A DNA stretch of 47,605 nucleotides from an uncultured Clostridiaceae bacterium (GCA_946998225.1 CAMPYH010000005.1:1-47605), one strand, 5' to 3'. Numbered from the stretch's first letter, positions 1-9,575 are shown. Made by a program: numbers and translations. The notes: generated by a model not told the origin, from the letters alone.

Positions 1-35
1 AAGGCAGGTGCTCTAGCCAACTGAGCTAAGCGACC
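1..35 (-). tRNA. tRNA, 5' half only, probably tRNA-Val(UAC)
   Basis: Reading leftward from 35, the sequence gives a 7-nt acceptor strand (GGTCGCT), the invariant T8, a D arm with GCTCAGTTGG and the 5' side of the anticodon stem. It ends at T33-T34 at the window edge. The anticodon therefore starts with U, but its other two bases are outside the window. The stem sequence CACCTGCC followed by TT is typical of Firmicutes tRNA-Val(UAC); this identity is an inference. A consensus promoter sits just upstream (46-74), and more tRNAs may follow to the left. Confidence 0.85.
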
Positions 36-45
36 ATATAAAAAC

Positions 46-74
46 ATTATACATAACAATCTGATTCTTGTCAA
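46..74 (-). promoter_or_regulatory. Consensus sigma-A promoter for the left-edge tRNA
   Basis: On the minus strand TTGACA (69-74) and TATAAT (46-51) are separated by exactly 17 bp. The predicted start is near 39, about 4 nt before the first base of the tRNA at 35. A perfect hexamer pair suits a stable-RNA gene or tRNA cluster. Confidence 0.8.
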
Positions 75-118
75 TATATTTTTTTATTTTTTCTGTATAA
101 TATTTTTATTTTAAACTA

Positions 119-634
119 TTAATATTTATTTAGTCTTTCTACTATCTCTTCTTGTTTGTATATACCTTCTAGTTTTTCTTTATTTTCACCATTTACAAAA
201 ACAAGTGTTGTTGGTGTATATTTTACATCATAATCTTTTTTTAAGAAATCATTTTCTTGTTTTTGTAAATCTAATACATAGAAGTGGTATTTTTTTCCTT
301 CTTCTTTTTTCTCATTATCTTTTATAATTTCATTATAAATTTCTTTTTGAGTTTTACAAGGTTGACATGTTTCCATTGTTATAAGGATACACGCTCTTTG
401 CTCTTTTATTACTTTATCAAATTCTTCTTTATTTTGTATAAGTTCAAAATTTGTGTAATCTTTTTCATCTATTTTAGCTACTTTTTTAGATTTTTCCATA
501 TTTATCTTTTCAGATACTGCATTAACTACAAAAAAGACAAAAAGTACAAGTAATAAAATATTTAACATTTTAATTATTATATTACCTTTTTTCACCTCTT
601 TTATTTCTTTTTCTACCTCATTACTAGTTTTCAT
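119..634 (-). CDS. Membrane-anchored thioredoxin-like protein
   Basis: 171 residues. A charged N-terminus is followed by one hydrophobic segment (about residues 23-41), which should anchor the protein with the thioredoxin domain outside the cytoplasm. The domain holds a CQPC redox motif (Cys90, Cys93) and a TPT segment near residue 141 that matches the cis-proline loop of thioredoxins. It is the last gene of the rplI-led run and starts just after the thioredoxin stop codon, with the ribosome site AGAGGT before ATG. Likely role: thiol-disulfide exchange or reductive repair of exported proteins, powered through the neighbouring thioredoxin; this is inferred. CQPC is not the usual WCGPC, so its direction (reductant or oxidant) cannot be told. 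Confidence 0.82.
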   Translation of the reverse strand: MKTSNEVEKEIKEVKKGNIIIKMLNILLLVLFVFFVVNAVSEKINMEKSKKVAKIDEKDYTNFELIQNKEEFDKVIKEQRACILITMETCQPCKTQKEIYNEIIKDNEKKEEGKKYHFYVLDLQKQENDFLKKDYDVKYTPTTLVFVNGENKEKLEGIYKQEEIVERLNKY

Positions 635-643
635 ATATACCTC

Positions 644-952
644 TTACATATTATATAAATTTAATAATTCATCTTTAGTATGTAGTCCCATTGCTGTTCT
701 TATAACTTCACCATTTTCAAACACCATAAGTGTTGGTACTGACATTATATTATATTCAAGTGATAAATCTTTATTTTGGTCTATATCTACTTTTGCAATT
801 TCCATATCTGGATATTCTTCTTTTAAAGCTTCAAGTATTGGTCCTTGCATTTTACATGGTCCGCACCATGTTGCAAAAAAGTCTACTAAAACTCTTTTTT
901 CAGAATCTAATACTTTTTCTTTAAAATCTTCTGTATTTAAAATTTCTATCAT
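644..952 (-). CDS. trxA: Thioredoxin
   Basis: About 102 residues, the normal size of a stand-alone cytoplasmic thioredoxin. It carries the classic WCGPCK active site and the VPTLMVF cis-proline loop. The open frame extends upstream to 985, but that start overlaps the rubrerythrin gene. The ATG at 952 is preceded by AGAGAGAG at a good distance and gives the usual thioredoxin N-terminus, so I take it as the start. It lies 16 nt after rubrerythrin and 9 nt before the anchored thioredoxin, so the three are probably one redox unit within the operon. No thioredoxin reductase is in the window. Confidence 0.95.
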   Translation of the reverse strand: MIEILNTEDFKEKVLDSEKRVLVDFFATWCGPCKMQGPILEALKEEYPDMEIAKVDIDQNKDLSLEYNIMSVPTLMVFENGEVIRTAMGLHTKDELLNLYNM

Positions 953-968
953 AATATCTCTCTCTATT

Positions 969-1511
969 TTAATAATTATAAGCATTTATTTCATAATATG
1001 CTTTTGGATGATTACATACTGGACATTCTGCTGGTGCTTCTTTTCCAACATATATATTTCCACAGTTTCTGCATATCCAAACAACTTCACCTTCTTTAGC
1101 AAATACTTTTGCTTTTTCGATATTTTCAGCTAGTTTTAAATATCTTTCTTCATGTTCTTTTTCAATTGCAGCTACTTCTTCAAATTTTTCTGCTATTTCA
1201 TCAAATCCTTCTTCTCTTGCTGTTTCAGCCATTTCTCTATACATTGTTGTATGTTCATAATTTTCACCTGCTGCTGCATCTTTTAAATTAGTTAAAGTAT
1301 CTTTAACAGCTCCGCCATTTAAATATTTAAACCATATTTTAGCATGTTCTTTTTCATTTCCTGAAGTTTCTTCAAAAAATCCTTTTATTTGTTCGAATCC
1401 ATCTTTTTTAGCTTGTGATGCATAGTATTCATATTTAACTCTTGCTTGAGACTCTCCTGCAAATGCTTTCCAAAGATTTTCTTCTGTTTTTGTTCCTTTT
1501 AATTCTTTCAT
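969..1511 (-). CDS. rbr: Rubrerythrin
   Basis: 180 residues. The N-terminal ferritin-like four-helix domain shows two carboxylate-His iron-ligand motifs (EKEH near residues 52-55 and 115-118). The C-terminal rubredoxin-like domain holds two Cys pairs, CxxC near 147-150 and CPVC near 163-166. Rubrerythrins reduce hydrogen peroxide to water in anaerobes, taking electrons through the rubredoxin site. The start is clear: GGAGGT precedes the ATG by 6 nt. It follows the polysaccharide deacetylase gene after 41 nt and leads into two thioredoxin genes, consistent with oxidative-stress defence in an air-sensitive organism. Confidence 0.96.
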   Translation of the reverse strand: MKELKGTKTEENLWKAFAGESQARVKYEYYASQAKKDGFEQIKGFFEETSGNEKEHAKIWFKYLNGGAVKDTLTNLKDAAAGENYEHTTMYREMAETAREEGFDEIAEKFEEVAAIEKEHEERYLKLAENIEKAKVFAKEGEVVWICRNCGNIYVGKEAPAECPVCNHPKAYYEINAYNY

Positions 1512-1552
1512 TCTTATACCTCCGTAAGTAATATGTATTAATTGTATCCTCT

Positions 1553-3163
1553 TTATGAAACTTTTTCAAGAAGCTCTGTAACTGTAACAAATTCAAAGCC
1601 TTCTTTTCTTTTTGCATCAATAGTTTCTAAAACTGCCTCAACTGTAGTTTTGTGTATATCATGCATTACAGGTAATGCATTTTCCGGCATCTTCATTATT
1701 TCGCCTTTTATTCTATCAACATTTCTATATTTCCAATCTAATGGATCATAGTTCCAAAGAATAATTTTTTTATCCATCTCTTTTTCTGCTATTTTATTTC
1801 TTGCACCATATGGTGGTCTTAAATAACGTGGATGATATCCTTTTACTGCTTTTTCAATTAATTCATCTGTTTTTCTAACTTCTTCAAGTACCTTTTCTTT
1901 TGGCATTCTACTAAATACTGGATGTGTGTATGAGTGGTTTCCTACATCATGACCATCTTCTATCATTCTTTGAACAATATACTCTTTTCCTGGTATTCTT
2001 TGTCCTACCAAAAAGAAACTTACCTTTACATTTTTTTCTTTTAGTTTATTCAAAAAATATAATGTATATTCACCTGGTCCATCATCAAAAGTAAGTGCAA
2101 TATATTTTTTATTTTTTAAAAATTCTTTTCTATTATTTCTAAATTTTTCAATTTCTTTTTCTTTAGCTATTCTTTCTTCTTCTTTTTTCTTTTCTAATTT
2201 TAATTTATATGCCTCAAGTGCTTTTTCATAATCCTTTTTATATTCATCTTTTAAAAATGTATATACATCATTAGGTAAAATTAAAAGTTTGAAATCTATT
2301 TCATCCAAAACTAAATCTTCTTTTTTAATTTTGCATTTATCTAAACATATGTTTTTTAAAACTTCATCTTGTTTATATTTATGCATAATTGTTTTATTGA
2401 TTAAATATATATGAAAGCCTTCTTCATCTAGATAATAATAGGCATCATCTAAAAATGTCTTATTTTTAATTCTTTCAGATATATTTTTAACTATTTCTTC
2501 TTCATTCTCATTTTGAAGAATTAAATCAAAATTATATTTATGTCTTGTATCTTTTAAAAATGCATTATATGAATTTTCAATAATCTCATACATCTTATTT
2601 GAATTATTTTGATTCATATCAAAAAATTCTTTATAGTCTACACTTACATATTCATCTTCATTTATTTTCTTTAATGGAAATATTTTTACTTCTTCTTCTT
2701 TGATATTATTTTTACATGTTTTATATGCATATTTTATAAAATTAAGTTTTCCAAGATTATATTTAGTAGGATTTATTGATATTGCTTTTTTATATATATT
2801 TATTTGCTCTTCTTCTTTTTCAGCTTTATCTTTTTTTACTTTTTCCTTATTATTTGTATCTTTAAATTTTTGTTCTTTTATTTCTCTTTCAGAAAGCTGT
2901 TCTTGTTTTACTAAGCTTCTTAATCTTTTTCTTAAATCTCTTTTTAAATCTCTTTCTATTTTCTTATTTGTTTTAGTAAAACTTATATATTTTTCTATTT
3001 TATTTTCTTTTTCTTTATACTTATATACTTTTACAGCACATGCTAATAATATAAGTAATAAAATACTTACAAAAATAAAAACTTTCTTTTTATTTAACCT
3101 TTTTTCTTTTCTTCCATTTAAATTATATAGTTCATGATATGTATTAATATTATCTTTATTCAT
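1553..3163 (-). CDS. Membrane-anchored polysaccharide deacetylase (NodB domain, PgdA-like)
   Basis: 536 residues. A short cytoplasmic tail and one membrane segment (about 26-47) precede a Lys/Glu-rich, probably coiled region. A middle domain (about 140-300) resembles the DUF3298-type module found in PgdA-like enzymes, and a C-terminal NodB domain covers about 350-530. The catalytic motifs are complete: TFDDGP (Asp base and metal ligand), HSYTH (metal-binding His pair), RPPYG, and a C-terminal MHDIH. The expected reaction is N-deacetylation of cell-wall GlcNAc residues, which confers lysozyme resistance. Its ATG follows the stop of the glycosyltransferase gene with no gap, so the two are translationally linked. 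The middle-domain match is by general resemblance only. Confidence 0.9.
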   Translation of the reverse strand: MNKDNINTYHELYNLNGRKEKRLNKKKVFIFVSILLLILLACAVKVYKYKEKENKIEKYISFTKTNKKIERDLKRDLRKRLRSLVKQEQLSEREIKEQKFKDTNNKEKVKKDKAEKEEEQINIYKKAISINPTKYNLGKLNFIKYAYKTCKNNIKEEEVKIFPLKKINEDEYVSVDYKEFFDMNQNNSNKMYEIIENSYNAFLKDTRHKYNFDLILQNENEEEIVKNISERIKNKTFLDDAYYYLDEEGFHIYLINKTIMHKYKQDEVLKNICLDKCKIKKEDLVLDEIDFKLLILPNDVYTFLKDEYKKDYEKALEAYKLKLEKKKEEERIAKEKEIEKFRNNRKEFLKNKKYIALTFDDGPGEYTLYFLNKLKEKNVKVSFFLVGQRIPGKEYIVQRMIEDGHDVGNHSYTHPVFSRMPKEKVLEEVRKTDELIEKAVKGYHPRYLRPPYGARNKIAEKEMDKKIILWNYDPLDWKYRNVDRIKGEIMKMPENALPVMHDIHKTTVEAVLETIDAKRKEGFEFVTVTELLEKVS

Positions 3164-4303
3164 CTAATTCACACTCTCTTCATCACAAAGAATGATAAAA
3201 ACTTCTTTGTGTTTTTCTACCATTTTATTTAAATTATAATTTTCCTTAGCATATCTATATGTCGATTCTTTCATACTCATATCTTTTGGATCATCCATGA
3301 ATATTTCTTGCATTTGATGAACATAATCTTCCATGTCTCCGCTTGAAACTATTCTTCCAAATTTGCCATAATCTAATATCTCAGCATTTATTTCTGCATT
3401 ATTTGAAACTATTGAAAGTTTAGCAGCCATATATTCTGCGAGTGTTATTGGAGTATTTTCATTTTTGACAGTTGATACAGCTATATCCATTGAAATTAAA
3501 TAATCTGCTAAATTATCTACCCAGCCCGTTATTTCTATCTTATCTAGCATATTATTAGTTTCTGCAAATTCCATTATTTTATTAATATATTCTTTATCTC
3601 CATCACCTATCATTATTACTTTAATATTGTATCCCATTTTAATAAGTGCAAGACATGCAGATAAAAATATAAATGGATCTCTTTTAGGAGTTATATTTCC
3701 TACTTGAACTACTGCTTTTTGAAATTCATCAATATTTAATTTTTCTCTTATTTCTTTTCTAACAGTTTCTTTTTCTTCTTTATTATTATATAGCTCTTCA
3801 TATCTTTCAAAATCTATACCATTATTTATTTTATACATTCCAATTCTTGGCTTTATTCCTTTTGATTCTGCAAGCTTTAATTCTTTTTCTGATGTATTTA
3901 TTATCATATCTGTATATTTTGCAAAAAACTTTTCAAAAAATATATTAAAATTATTCGAAAAATTCCATCCATGTGGATTAAATATTATTTTAATATTTTT
4001 AAATCCCATAAGTGCAATTCTTGAAACAAACGAAATTCTAGATCCATGTATATATACAATATCCGGATTAAACGACTTTACAGCTTTTTTAATATCGTTT
4101 ATAAGACGAATATTATCTAAAATATTTCTTCCCTCTTTCATATTTAAATATATTTTATTATCTATATTTGTTAAATCTTTTTCAACCATTTCTTTATGGT
4201 TTTCTGAAAAAATAACCGCTTGTGTAGCATCTATTTTACTAGATAATTCTTTTATATATTTAAGGATTCCTCCTGCATTTGCAGATATATACATTATTCT
4301 CAT
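3164..4303 (-). CDS. Glycosyltransferase, family 4 (GT-B fold)
   Basis: 379 residues, typical GT4 length. The N-terminus has the glycine-rich loop (SANAGGILKYI) that replaces the GGxxxxV acceptor loop. The C-terminal Rossmann half shows VQVGNITPKRDP, then an IGDGDKE segment, ITGWVDN, and an E-rich EYMAAKLSIVS region corresponding to the EX7E nucleotide-sugar site (NENTPITLAEYMAAK). It should transfer a sugar from a nucleotide donor at the inner membrane face. It sits between a GT2 enzyme with a flippase and a wall deacetylase, so a role in a wall-associated polysaccharide is likely. AAGGAAAC precedes the ATG. Donor and product cannot be read from sequence. Confidence 0.88.
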   Translation of the reverse strand: MRIMYISANAGGILKYIKELSSKIDATQAVIFSENHKEMVEKDLTNIDNKIYLNMKEGRNILDNIRLINDIKKAVKSFNPDIVYIHGSRISFVSRIALMGFKNIKIIFNPHGWNFSNNFNIFFEKFFAKYTDMIINTSEKELKLAESKGIKPRIGMYKINNGIDFERYEELYNNKEEKETVRKEIREKLNIDEFQKAVVQVGNITPKRDPFIFLSACLALIKMGYNIKVIMIGDGDKEYINKIMEFAETNNMLDKIEITGWVDNLADYLISMDIAVSTVKNENTPITLAEYMAAKLSIVSNNAEINAEILDYGKFGRIVSSGDMEDYVHQMQEIFMDDPKDMSMKESTYRYAKENYNLNKMVEKHKEVFIILCDEESVN

Positions 4304-4321
4304 TTATTTGTTTCCTTTCTT

Positions 4322-5371
4322 TTAAATAAGTCTTAATTTTCCAAATAAGATACTTGTTTTTAAAAATTTATAAAATTCTTTTTCTTTTTCATTTAATTTT
4401 TTCTTATCTATCTTTTTTAAATATCTGATATAATTATTTTCTAGTACATAGTTATATATTTGTTTTCTTTTTTGCTTTGTTTTTAGATGTTCTTCTTCTC
4501 TATTTATTTTATGTTTATATAATAAATAAATTCTTTCAAAGATATAATATGCAAAATCTTTATTTATTTCTTCTTTTTCTTTTCTATTTAGATTAAATTC
4601 TTTTTTATATGTGCTAGTTAAATCTCTTACATATTTAATAGTAGCTTTAGATTCTTTTTCTATATCTTTTATATATGATTCTAAAATTCCATCTTTATCT
4701 TTTTTAAAATGAATCAAATATCTTTGTTCATATCTAAGCTTTTTTGCATTTAAAAGATATTCTAAATTAAAAACCATATCTTCTGAAATAGTTAAATCTT
4801 CTTTAAATCTAATCCCTTTTTTATCTATAATACTCTTTTTATATATTTTTCCACATACAGATCTTATTAAAGAGTAATATTCATTTCCTTTATTATTCGA
4901 AATAATTGCAGATACATTTTCTAATATATCGTCTTTTCCTTCATAAATATCTTCTTTAACTTTAAAATGTTTTTGTGGAATACTTTTATTACTTTCTTCT
5001 TTAATATGATTTATCTGAACTAAATCTAAATTATCTTTTTCAGCAAGCTTTACAAGTATATAAACTAAATTATCTTCAGCCCAGTCATCTCCATCTATAA
5101 ACATTATGTATTTACCTTTTGCATTTTCAAGCCCTATATTTCTAGATGCAGATGTTCCAATGTTTTCCTTATTTAAATATATATTTATTCTTTCATCATC
5201 ATATCTATTTAAAATTTTTAATCCTGCATCTGTTGATGCATCATCTATAAATATTATTTCAATATTTGAGTAAGTTTGTGCAAGTAAACTTTCCACATTC
5301 TTTTTAATGTTTTCTTCCTCATTAAATATTGGAACTATAATACTTACAAGTGGGTCATTATTTTTTCCCAT
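4322..5371 (-). CDS. Glycosyltransferase, family 2 (GT-A fold)
   Basis: 349 residues. The N-terminal GT-A domain shows VSIIVPIFNEEENI, then IIFIDDASTD (first Asp pair) and FIDGDDW (DxD metal and nucleotide-sugar site), with the NIGTSASRNIG segment between them. The C-terminal third is Lys-rich and helical without clear membrane segments. The start overlaps the end of the flippase gene by 14 nt, which suggests translational coupling. Together with the GT4 enzyme and flippase it looks like a small polysaccharide assembly unit. The substrate is unknown. Confidence 0.9.
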   Translation of the reverse strand: MGKNNDPLVSIIVPIFNEEENIKKNVESLLAQTYSNIEIIFIDDASTDAGLKILNRYDDERINIYLNKENIGTSASRNIGLENAKGKYIMFIDGDDWAEDNLVYILVKLAEKDNLDLVQINHIKEESNKSIPQKHFKVKEDIYEGKDDILENVSAIISNNKGNEYYSLIRSVCGKIYKKSIIDKKGIRFKEDLTISEDMVFNLEYLLNAKKLRYEQRYLIHFKKDKDGILESYIKDIEKESKATIKYVRDLTSTYKKEFNLNRKEKEEINKDFAYYIFERIYLLYKHKINREEEHLKTKQKRKQIYNYVLENNYIRYLKKIDKKKLNEKEKEFYKFLKTSILFGKLRLI

Positions 5372-7130
5372 TTCTATTTCTCCTTGGATTTCTTGGTATT
5401 ATCCTTGTTTCTTTTATTTCGTATTTATATTCATTTTCTTTGTTATTTTCAATTTCAATTTCAACTTCACTATTATCTTCATCTTTAGATTTTATAAACT
5501 TAGACAAAAACGGAATGTTTTTTAACATTTCCTTATCTAATGCTTTTAATAAAATTATTAGTCCTAAATATATTGTTCCAGCTATAAATACAGAAGCTAT
5601 TGTTGCAGGTCTTGTTCCAATATATCTCATTAGTATCTTATGTGAATAATATGCAGACACTCCCATTAAAGCACTTGAAATTACTATTTTAAGTACATAT
5701 TTAAATCCGCCAAAACTAATATTTAGTTTTTTTCTAAGTAATATATATGTAATTACAAATATTAAAAGTTGAGATATTATTGATGCTATTGGTGCTCCAT
5801 ATATATGTATTTTTGGATTTGGTATTAATATAATATTTAAAACTGTTTTAACAACCACTGCTAAAAGTACTGTAAGAGGCGGAACTTTAACTAATCCCAA
5901 GCCATTAAGTACTGAATTAAATACCATATTAAATGATACTATAAACCCTACTATAGAAAACAGAATTAGAAGTTCTGCTCCATCTGGTGCTGCCGGGAAT
6001 ATTAAATATAAAATAGGTGCTGCAAGAGATATTATTCCTACCATTGCTGGTAATAAAAATATAAATAATACTTTGAATGAGTTTGTTGTATTTTCTCTTG
6101 CTTTTTTAAGCTCATTTTTACTTGCATAATATGCAACACTAGTTATTAATATATTTGCAAATGCTTGGCTTAAAACTTGTGGTGCTGTAACTATTAAATA
6201 CACCTTAGATATTATTCCATTTGCAGCCATTGCTTTTTCACGTAATAACTCAGGTGATGCTATTGTTTCTTTAAAAGCTTCTTGTATTCCTCTTGTTATA
6301 GTTATTGAATCTATAAAAATATTAAGTACACCAATAAATGCTCCTATTGTTATAGGTATAGTTATTTTTAATATTTCCTTTAATATTTCTTTTCCGCTTT
6401 TTTCAGATTTAGGTTCAATTTTTTCTTTCTTCTTAGATATAAATATATATCCCATTAAATACAAAAATGCTATAACTACAGATATAGTAGTTGAAACATT
6501 AGCTGCTGCTGCAATTACATGTGGTGGTCTTCCTGATGCAAGATATGCAAATAATATTGTTAAAGAACAATTTAAAAATTGCTCTAAAAGCTGTGCAGTA
6601 TTACTTGGTTTTACATCACCCATTCCTGTAAAATGTCCTCTAATTATTGAGGATAGTGATACAAAAAATATTGCTGGTGATAAAACTTTTATTACTAAAC
6701 TTATTTCTGATACTTTATATATGTTTGTAGATATAAAGTCGGCAAAGAAAAACAAAAAGAAAGAAAGGAATAAACTTATTATTCCAAAAAATTTAATAGA
6801 AACACTAAATACCTTTTGTGCTTCTTTCTTTTTGTTTTCACCTATTTTTTCTGCAGTTATTCTTGCAATTATATTTGGTATACCTGTTGCAATTATTGCA
6901 AGCATTAAAGCATATAGTTCATATCCAGCTGAATAAAAACCATTTGCTTCATTTGTATATCCATCTACATTAAAAAGTAATGCTCTATAAATAAAACCTA
7001 AAACTTTAATAACAAAAAGTGATATCATTGATGTAAAAACATTGCTTCCGAACTTTCTAATAATTCTAGATTCATTTTCTTTTTCATTTAAATTCTTTTT
7101 TTCCATTTCTTTATCTTTAGTTTCTGTCAT
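5358..7130 (-). CDS. Polysaccharide/lipid II flippase of the SpoVB-MurJ (MOP) family
   Basis: 590 residues with about 14 hydrophobic segments and a charged C-terminal tail. The opening region (GSNVFTSMISLFVIKVLGF, then a Tyr/Gly-rich loop and TGIPNIIARITAE) matches the oligosaccharidyl-lipid flippase pattern of SpoVB/YtgP proteins. Members move undecaprenyl-linked precursors across the membrane. Next to two glycosyltransferases it could serve a wall polysaccharide or act as a MurJ-type lipid II flippase; sequence alone does not decide, so no symbol is given. GAGGAT precedes the ATG, and the start overlaps tilS by 14 nt. A spore role cannot be claimed, since no sporulation genes are in view. 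Confidence 0.88.
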   Translation of the reverse strand: MTETKDKEMEKKNLNEKENESRIIRKFGSNVFTSMISLFVIKVLGFIYRALLFNVDGYTNEANGFYSAGYELYALMLAIIATGIPNIIARITAEKIGENKKKEAQKVFSVSIKFFGIISLFLSFFLFFFADFISTNIYKVSEISLVIKVLSPAIFFVSLSSIIRGHFTGMGDVKPSNTAQLLEQFLNCSLTILFAYLASGRPPHVIAAAANVSTTISVVIAFLYLMGYIFISKKKEKIEPKSEKSGKEILKEILKITIPITIGAFIGVLNIFIDSITITRGIQEAFKETIASPELLREKAMAANGIISKVYLIVTAPQVLSQAFANILITSVAYYASKNELKKARENTTNSFKVLFIFLLPAMVGIISLAAPILYLIFPAAPDGAELLILFSIVGFIVSFNMVFNSVLNGLGLVKVPPLTVLLAVVVKTVLNIILIPNPKIHIYGAPIASIISQLLIFVITYILLRKKLNISFGGFKYVLKIVISSALMGVSAYYSHKILMRYIGTRPATIASVFIAGTIYLGLIILLKALDKEMLKNIPFLSKFIKSKDEDNSEVEIEIENNKENEYKYEIKETRIIPRNPRRNRNGKK

Positions 7131-8220
7131 TTATATCCTCAAAATAAATTATATATATTTTTTTGTTTTTATTTAAAAAACAAATATCTGATATATCTAT
7201 ATATTTATTTCCTCTATTATTTTTAATTAGTGAAAATATATCTTCTATTATTCCACTATTAATTTTTATATCTTTTACAATTAAAGAGACAATATTTTTG
7301 ATTAAAACATCATCTAGTTCCTTAATTTCATTAAGATTCATATATTCTATTTTTTTTATTCTTTTTTTATTTAGTTTACTTTTTATATTTTCTTCAGTTT
7401 CAAACTCATCTTTTTCTTTTAAGCTTAATTCTTTTAATAAAAGATTTAATTTATCTAAACATATTTTATTTAAATAATCATTTATATCTCTTAGATTTTC
7501 TACAGCATTATATATATTATATGATGCTTTATCATTTATATTTTCTTCTAAATATGGAATTACAACATTTCTTATTTTGTTTCTATTATATGTATTTTCA
7601 TAATTCGTTTTATCTATAACATAAGGAATATCTAATTGTTTTAAATATTTTAAGATTTCTTCTTTATGTAAAAATAGTATTGGTCTTACCACATTTTTGT
7701 TTTGTTCTTTTATACTTGAAAGTCCCTCTAAAGAAGCTCCTCTTACTGCATTAAATATAAAGGTTTCTACTACATCATCTGCATGATGTCCATAAACTAT
7801 TTTGATTTCATTTTCGTCATTTAGATTATTTTCTTTTAATAACTTTTCTTCAACTTCTTTAATAAAATCTTTTCTTGCTTTTCTTCCAGCAAGTTCTATA
7901 CTTAAAGCTTCTTCTTTTGCTTTTTTATTTATATCCACTTTTTTAGAATAAAATGGAATATTTAATTTTAAACATAATTTCTTTACAAACTCTTCATCAC
8001 TATCTGCTTCTTCTCTTAGCATATGATTTAGATGAATTACATTTATCTTTAAATTAAAATCATACTTTATATTAAACTTGTTTAATATATATAATAAAAA
8101 TGTAGAATCAGGACCACCTGAAACAGAAACTATTAAAATATCTTTTTTATTAAATAGTTTCTTTTCTAAAATGTTTTTATATATTCTTTCTTCAATCTTT
8201 TTTGTAAATCTATTTTCCAA
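7117..8220 (-). CDS. tilS: tRNA(Ile)-lysidine synthase
   Basis: 367 residues. The N-type ATP pyrophosphatase loop SGGPDS is at residues 34-39. NHMLREEAD, the AGRKARKDF segment, GHHADD, and the VIDKTNYENTYNRNKIRN segment are all TilS hallmarks. It makes lysidine at C34 of tRNA-Ile(CAU) so that it reads AUA, a codon heavily used in AT-rich genomes. The start codon is TTG: plus-strand bases 8218-8220 are CAA. Its ribosome site, GAGGA, lies in the last codons of dnaB, only 2 nt upstream of the gene. The protein is shorter than the E. coli and Bacillus enzymes, with a reduced C-terminal domain. Confidence 0.95.
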   Translation of the reverse strand: MENRFTKKIEERIYKNILEKKLFNKKDILIVSVSGGPDSTFLLYILNKFNIKYDFNLKINVIHLNHMLREEADSDEEFVKKLCLKLNIPFYSKKVDINKKAKEEALSIELAGRKARKDFIKEVEEKLLKENNLNDENEIKIVYGHHADDVVETFIFNAVRGASLEGLSSIKEQNKNVVRPILFLHKEEILKYLKQLDIPYVIDKTNYENTYNRNKIRNVVIPYLEENINDKASYNIYNAVENLRDINDYLNKICLDKLNLLLKELSLKEKDEFETEENIKSKLNKKRIKKIEYMNLNEIKELDDVLIKNIVSLIVKDIKINSGIIEDIFSLIKNNRGNKYIDISDICFLNKNKKIYIIYFEDINDRN

Positions 8221-8222
8221 AT

Positions 8223-9575
8223 TTAATCCTCAAAAAATATTTCATCTTCTGCAAGATCCATAAATCTTGTATTTGCTCCAAGCCAAGCAAGATCTACTGA
8301 TCCTGTTGTTCCAGCTCTGTTTTTAGCTATTATTACTTCTGCTATATCTTTGTTTTCACTTTCTTCGTTATAATATTCATCTCTATATATGAAAAGTACG
8401 ACGTCAGCATCTTGCTCTATCGCCCCTGACTCTCTTAGATCAGAAAGCATTGGTTTTTTAGGTTCATTTTTCTTTCCGCCACGTTCTGCAGATCTTGAAA
8501 GTTGTGAAAGTGCAATTACAGGTATTTGAAGTTCCATAGCTAGTTTTTTAAGAGATCTACTAATTTGTGTAATTTCTTGTTCTCTTGATTGTACTCTTTT
8601 TGTTTGTATAGGCTCTATTAGTTGAAGATAATCCACAACAACTACAGCTATATCTTTTTCCATTTTTAACTTTTTAGCTTTAGCACTTATCTCCATAATA
8701 TTAATACCTGGTGTATCATCTATATATAGTTCTGCTGGAGATAAAGTTTGAAGTATATTTACCATCTTATCTCTATCATCTCCATCAATTTTTCCTGTTG
8801 CAATTAAATTGTTGTCTATCAATGTTTCTGCTGAAAGAATTCTCTTTGCTATATCATTTTTAGACATTTCCATATTGAATATAAGTGCTGCTCTTTTTTC
8901 TCTTACTGCAATATGTGTTGCAATATTTACAGCAAGAGCAGATTTACCCATACCTGGTCTTGCAGCAATTATAACTAGATTAGATGGTTGAAGTCCTAAA
9001 AGTTTTTTATCTAATGCTTTAAAACCTGTAGATATTCCTGTTATATTTGTTCCACTTTTTTGAACCCTTGCAAGTTCCTCATATGTTTTAACAAGTACTT
9101 CTCTTAAGACTTCATAACCTTTACTTTGTCTTTCACTAGATAAGTTAAATATCGTATCTTGTACATTTGCAAGTATTGTGCTTGCTTCTTCTGATTCATC
9201 ATATGCAAGTTTTTGCATTTCATTTGCTGTATTTATTATTGTTCTTAATTCATATTTTTCTTTAACTATATTTATATATTGTACAATATTTGCACTTGTA
9301 GGAAGTATATCTATAATCTCAATTAAATATTCTAGTCCCAAAGTTTTATTTAATTTTTTAGTCTTTTTTAGCTCATCCACTACTAATACAGGATCTATAT
9401 TTTCTGATCTTGACATAAGTGATATCATTGCATCAAAAATTATTTTATGATCCTCTCTATAGAAATGTTCCGGTTTTAATTTTTCTGTTGCTTCAAGTGC
9501 CGCTGTTTGATCTATTAAACAGCTTGCAAGTACAGCTTTTTCCGCTTCTATATCTTGTGGTGGCATATATTCCAT
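8223..9575 (-). CDS. dnaB: Replicative DNA helicase DnaB (DnaC in Bacillus)
   Basis: 450 residues, normal length. The N-terminal helical domain starts with PPQDIEAEKAVL, a family hallmark. The RecA-like domain has the Walker A motif RPGMGKS (residues 206-212), Walker B VVVVDYLQLI near 300, and the DLRESGAIEQDADVV segment. It forms the hexameric helicase that unwinds the chromosome at the fork. The gene lies 3 nt after rplI, the conserved rplI-dnaB arrangement of Firmicutes. AAGGGG precedes the ATG. Confidence 0.97.
   Translation of the reverse strand: MEYMPPQDIEAEKAVLASCLIDQTAALEATEKLKPEHFYREDHKIIFDAMISLMSRSENIDPVLVVDELKKTKKLNKTLGLEYLIEIIDILPTSANIVQYINIVKEKYELRTIINTANEMQKLAYDESEEASTILANVQDTIFNLSSERQSKGYEVLREVLVKTYEELARVQKSGTNITGISTGFKALDKKLLGLQPSNLVIIAARPGMGKSALAVNIATHIAVREKRAALIFNMEMSKNDIAKRILSAETLIDNNLIATGKIDGDDRDKMVNILQTLSPAELYIDDTPGINIMEISAKAKKLKMEKDIAVVVVDYLQLIEPIQTKRVQSREQEITQISRSLKKLAMELQIPVIALSQLSRSAERGGKKNEPKKPMLSDLRESGAIEQDADVVLFIYRDEYYNEESENKDIAEVIIAKNRAGTTGSVDLAWLGANTRFMDLAEDEIFFED

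Noticed and set aside
95..135. Terminator after the anchored thioredoxin gene
   Set aside because: Only AT-only pairings such as AATATT with AATATT are available. Transcription may continue into the tRNA, which has its own promoter.
953..985. Longer thioredoxin start at 985
   Set aside because: It overlaps the rubrerythrin gene; the ATG at 952 has the ribosome site and the conserved N-terminus.
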